A DNA stretch of 64,000 nucleotides, from the NCBI GenBank assembly GCA_003344405.1, contig NOWV01000023.1, positions 372,001 through 436,000 on the forward strand. The letters run 5' to 3'. The DNA is from Trichoplax sp. H2. Its lineage: Eukaryota > Placozoa > Uniplacotomia > Trichoplacea. The notes below the pieces were generated by a model. That model did not search any database, was not told the origin of the DNA, and was given only the letters and a program-made list of their open reading frames with translations. Positions 62,001 to 64,000 of the stretch are shown here, in pieces. How positions within the stretch are numbered: the stretch's first letter is position 1; every line of letters starts with the position of its first letter. A program made the translations under genes and the position numbers.

Positions 62001-64000
62001 GCTATCTTAAGGGATCAATTTGTTTATCGCGAAACTTTTCAAGTACTTGAAAAACAATTATCTACGATTTATGATCTTATTCAATACTATTAAGGGGCTT
62101 TTATTCATTCTGAATTAATTATAACAATAAGAATCAGGGAGTGATTATAACTAATTGGTGCTAAAGTTGACAAAAGTCGACTTAAATTGATTAGATTTTA
62201 CTTTTTAATTGTATGTTATGTTGACCTTTCCTAATGCTCTATCATTTAAAAAATTGATTAAGGAAGTACTCATTCCGCATCATTGCTATGATTGGTATTT
62301 TTAGTCATACAGGAATTCGGTAAAAAAATACTGCATATTGGCTTATGTACAAATAGCTTGATAAGTTTTACTACTCCGTACAAGCATCATCCTTGTCGAT
62401 AATCATCCGATTTAAGACGGAGGAGGGTGGAGCCCAAGTAATTAATTAGTGGTAAGAATGAAATGACTTTTCATATTAATAGTATTAGTGTCGGCGTATG
62501 TCAACAGAGCCAAACTGTCTGCATCTTAACGATGCATGCCTGTATGACAACGTTGTTAGCATCTAATTGTTAGATCTTTTCTAACGAATTCTTAATCCTG
62601 TATAATAATTAGTCTATGTCGTAATATACTCTCAACAATGTGTGATTTTTGTATTAAGGCATGTAATTAGAACTAAATTCATTCCTCCCATCTACTTTTA
62701 TTGTCATTCGCTTTATAATTACATTCTTTTCTACCTCTCTACCTTGATACAATCTTTTATAATCGAGCTAAAGTATAGTTAATCCAACATTTTATTATTA
62801 ATTTTTCATAATATTGGCACAACTGTTGCCCGCTGAAACAGCCAAAGCTATGTCGTATTTTATGAGTTTCATAGACTAATATTTGCTGCATATTCTATAG
62901 ATTCGGTATATTTTAATGCTTGGCTCATATGTTATGATATAGGGAATTTATTTCTTCTACTGACATTGATAATGCGTGTAAAAATATTCAATAAGTTATT
63001 ATTTTTAATATTTATATGACTTTCAAAATTATTTTAGCGAGATTAGGCTTTAAAATCGCCCACGATTTAAATCTACTGTTTTGTATTTTTCCATTTGGCT
63101 CAAATACTACAATGCATTACACTACTGTTGTACAGAGTGGACCTTATAATATAGGATAATCAGCTAATCAATAATGGATAACAAATAAATACTGCAATGT
63201 AATAGGATCATGCATATTCTCCAACTTTAATTCTTTAATGAAATATTTACCGTATAGTCATAGCTATGGTTGCGACGGCGTAATTTTGTTGTATAGAAAT
63301 ATCATATCTGGTTACGATACAATTTATGCGGCTTTCATGGATTACTTTCTGCTATGCAGATATCTTTACATTATTTCCTTTTGAGTTTAAATATTTAATC
63401 ATTAGCATAATTTCAATGTTTGGCTTTTAATTATAATTCTATGTTATTTGCGAGATCTCTACCATTTTCTACAGTATATAAATAAAAACTCTACGATGCT
63501 ATGGTTTTCAGCTTAAGTCATTATTACTATTTATATTACTCGGCTGCTTCTCAATCTTACATACGTTACAAATTTGCAATCGTCAAAATGCATAGTTCAT
63601 GAAGTTCTCTACTAAACATTATCTTATGGTGTTATCTGTCCTTAATACCATAGCATCCTTAAACGATTATACGACCACGCGAACATGCCAAGGCATATCT
63701 TAACGCAGTTATAATATGCACCGCCACATACTTAATGTAGCTACTCTGCCTAGTAATTATATATTACTAAATTCTATCTTTACTGCTCTAACATTTCCTA
63801 TGATCTGAACTAATGTCAATTTATACAACATTTTTACAGAGCAGTCATTCGCTCTTTTTCGGTTAGCAAGGTATTGACGAAAGTCTCTTGAAATGTGGAA
63901 TGTGAATTAAATTCTAACCTAGATGCATGAATTTTACCACATCTTTTTTTATTCCACAGAACCGTATTTGAATTGTGTATGATATTTGCAATAAGGAGAT
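56036..64000. other. gene-poor region upstream of goosecoid
   Basis: About 8 kb to the right edge contain no exon I can support. The longest frames (57.61-57.89 kb on both strands, 58.03-58.24 kb) overlap one another in conflicting frames and resemble nothing. It is 5' of a developmental homeobox gene, so distal regulatory sequence is possible, but none is identifiable by eye. Confidence 0.5.

Noticed and set aside
1-64000. CRISPR arrays, bacterial operons, tRNA/rRNA genes, recognisable transposases or viral genes
   Set aside because: None was found by eye. The regular repeats lack the CRISPR repeat-spacer pattern, and no cloverleaf or transposase motif was recognised; a tRNA or covariance-model scan would be needed to exclude small RNAs.

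Overview
The window is AT-rich eukaryotic DNA. It carries animal-type genes broken into many short exons with GT-AG introns. The gene set is a Tuberous-sclerosis-complex subunit, an EF-hand/coiled-coil/Rab fusion GTPase, a mitochondrial PLP enzyme, the cap-1 mRNA methyltransferase and a goosecoid-type K50 homeobox. Together with base composition and gene density this suggests a non-bilaterian metazoan, and a placozoan (Trichoplax/Hoilungia type) is my best guess. The organism is an inference; no marker in the window proves it. All gene models below were assembled by hand from splice signals, reading-frame continuity and resemblance to remembered family members; none was checked against transcripts.

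Layout. 1-5.3 kb: no recognisable gene, with a duplicated/inverted 87-bp segment and a strong hairpin. 5.3-5.5 kb (-): a likely first coding exon of an unidentified gene running toward the left edge. 5.8-11.1 kb: a repeat-rich block built on the pentamer CTGTA/CAGTA in both orientations, with a higher-order tandem array at 6.56-7.72 kb. 11.2-14.8 kb (+): TBC1D7, 8 exons. 18.1-29.9 kb (+): RASEF/Rab45-like large Rab GTPase, 15 exons. 31.8-35.9 kb (-): glycine C-acetyltransferase (GCAT), 12 exons including a two-exon targeting presequence. 37.3-45.1 kb (+): CMTR1, 27 exons, whose first intron is filled with a tandem/inverted repeat array. 45.1-52.2 kb: no gene seen. 52.2-56.0 kb (-): goosecoid-like homeobox, 3 exons. 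56.0-64.0 kb: no gene seen.

Relations. TBC1D7 and the RASEF-like gene are collinear, and both belong to Rab/Rheb-type small-GTPase biology. RASEF and GCAT converge. GCAT and CMTR1 diverge from a 1.47-kb shared interval that holds a CCAAT box and a 130-bp tandem duplication. No operon-like or co-regulated system is evident. Long introns repeatedly contain local tandem duplications of about 75-135 bp, which looks like a general mode of intron growth here.

The most notable observations are a His in place of the catalytic switch-II Gln of the RASEF-like GTPase, the repeat array in CMTR1 intron 1 whose last copy abuts the exon-2 splice acceptor, the CTGTA/CAGTA inverted pentamer block, and a homeobox intron at homeodomain position 46/47.
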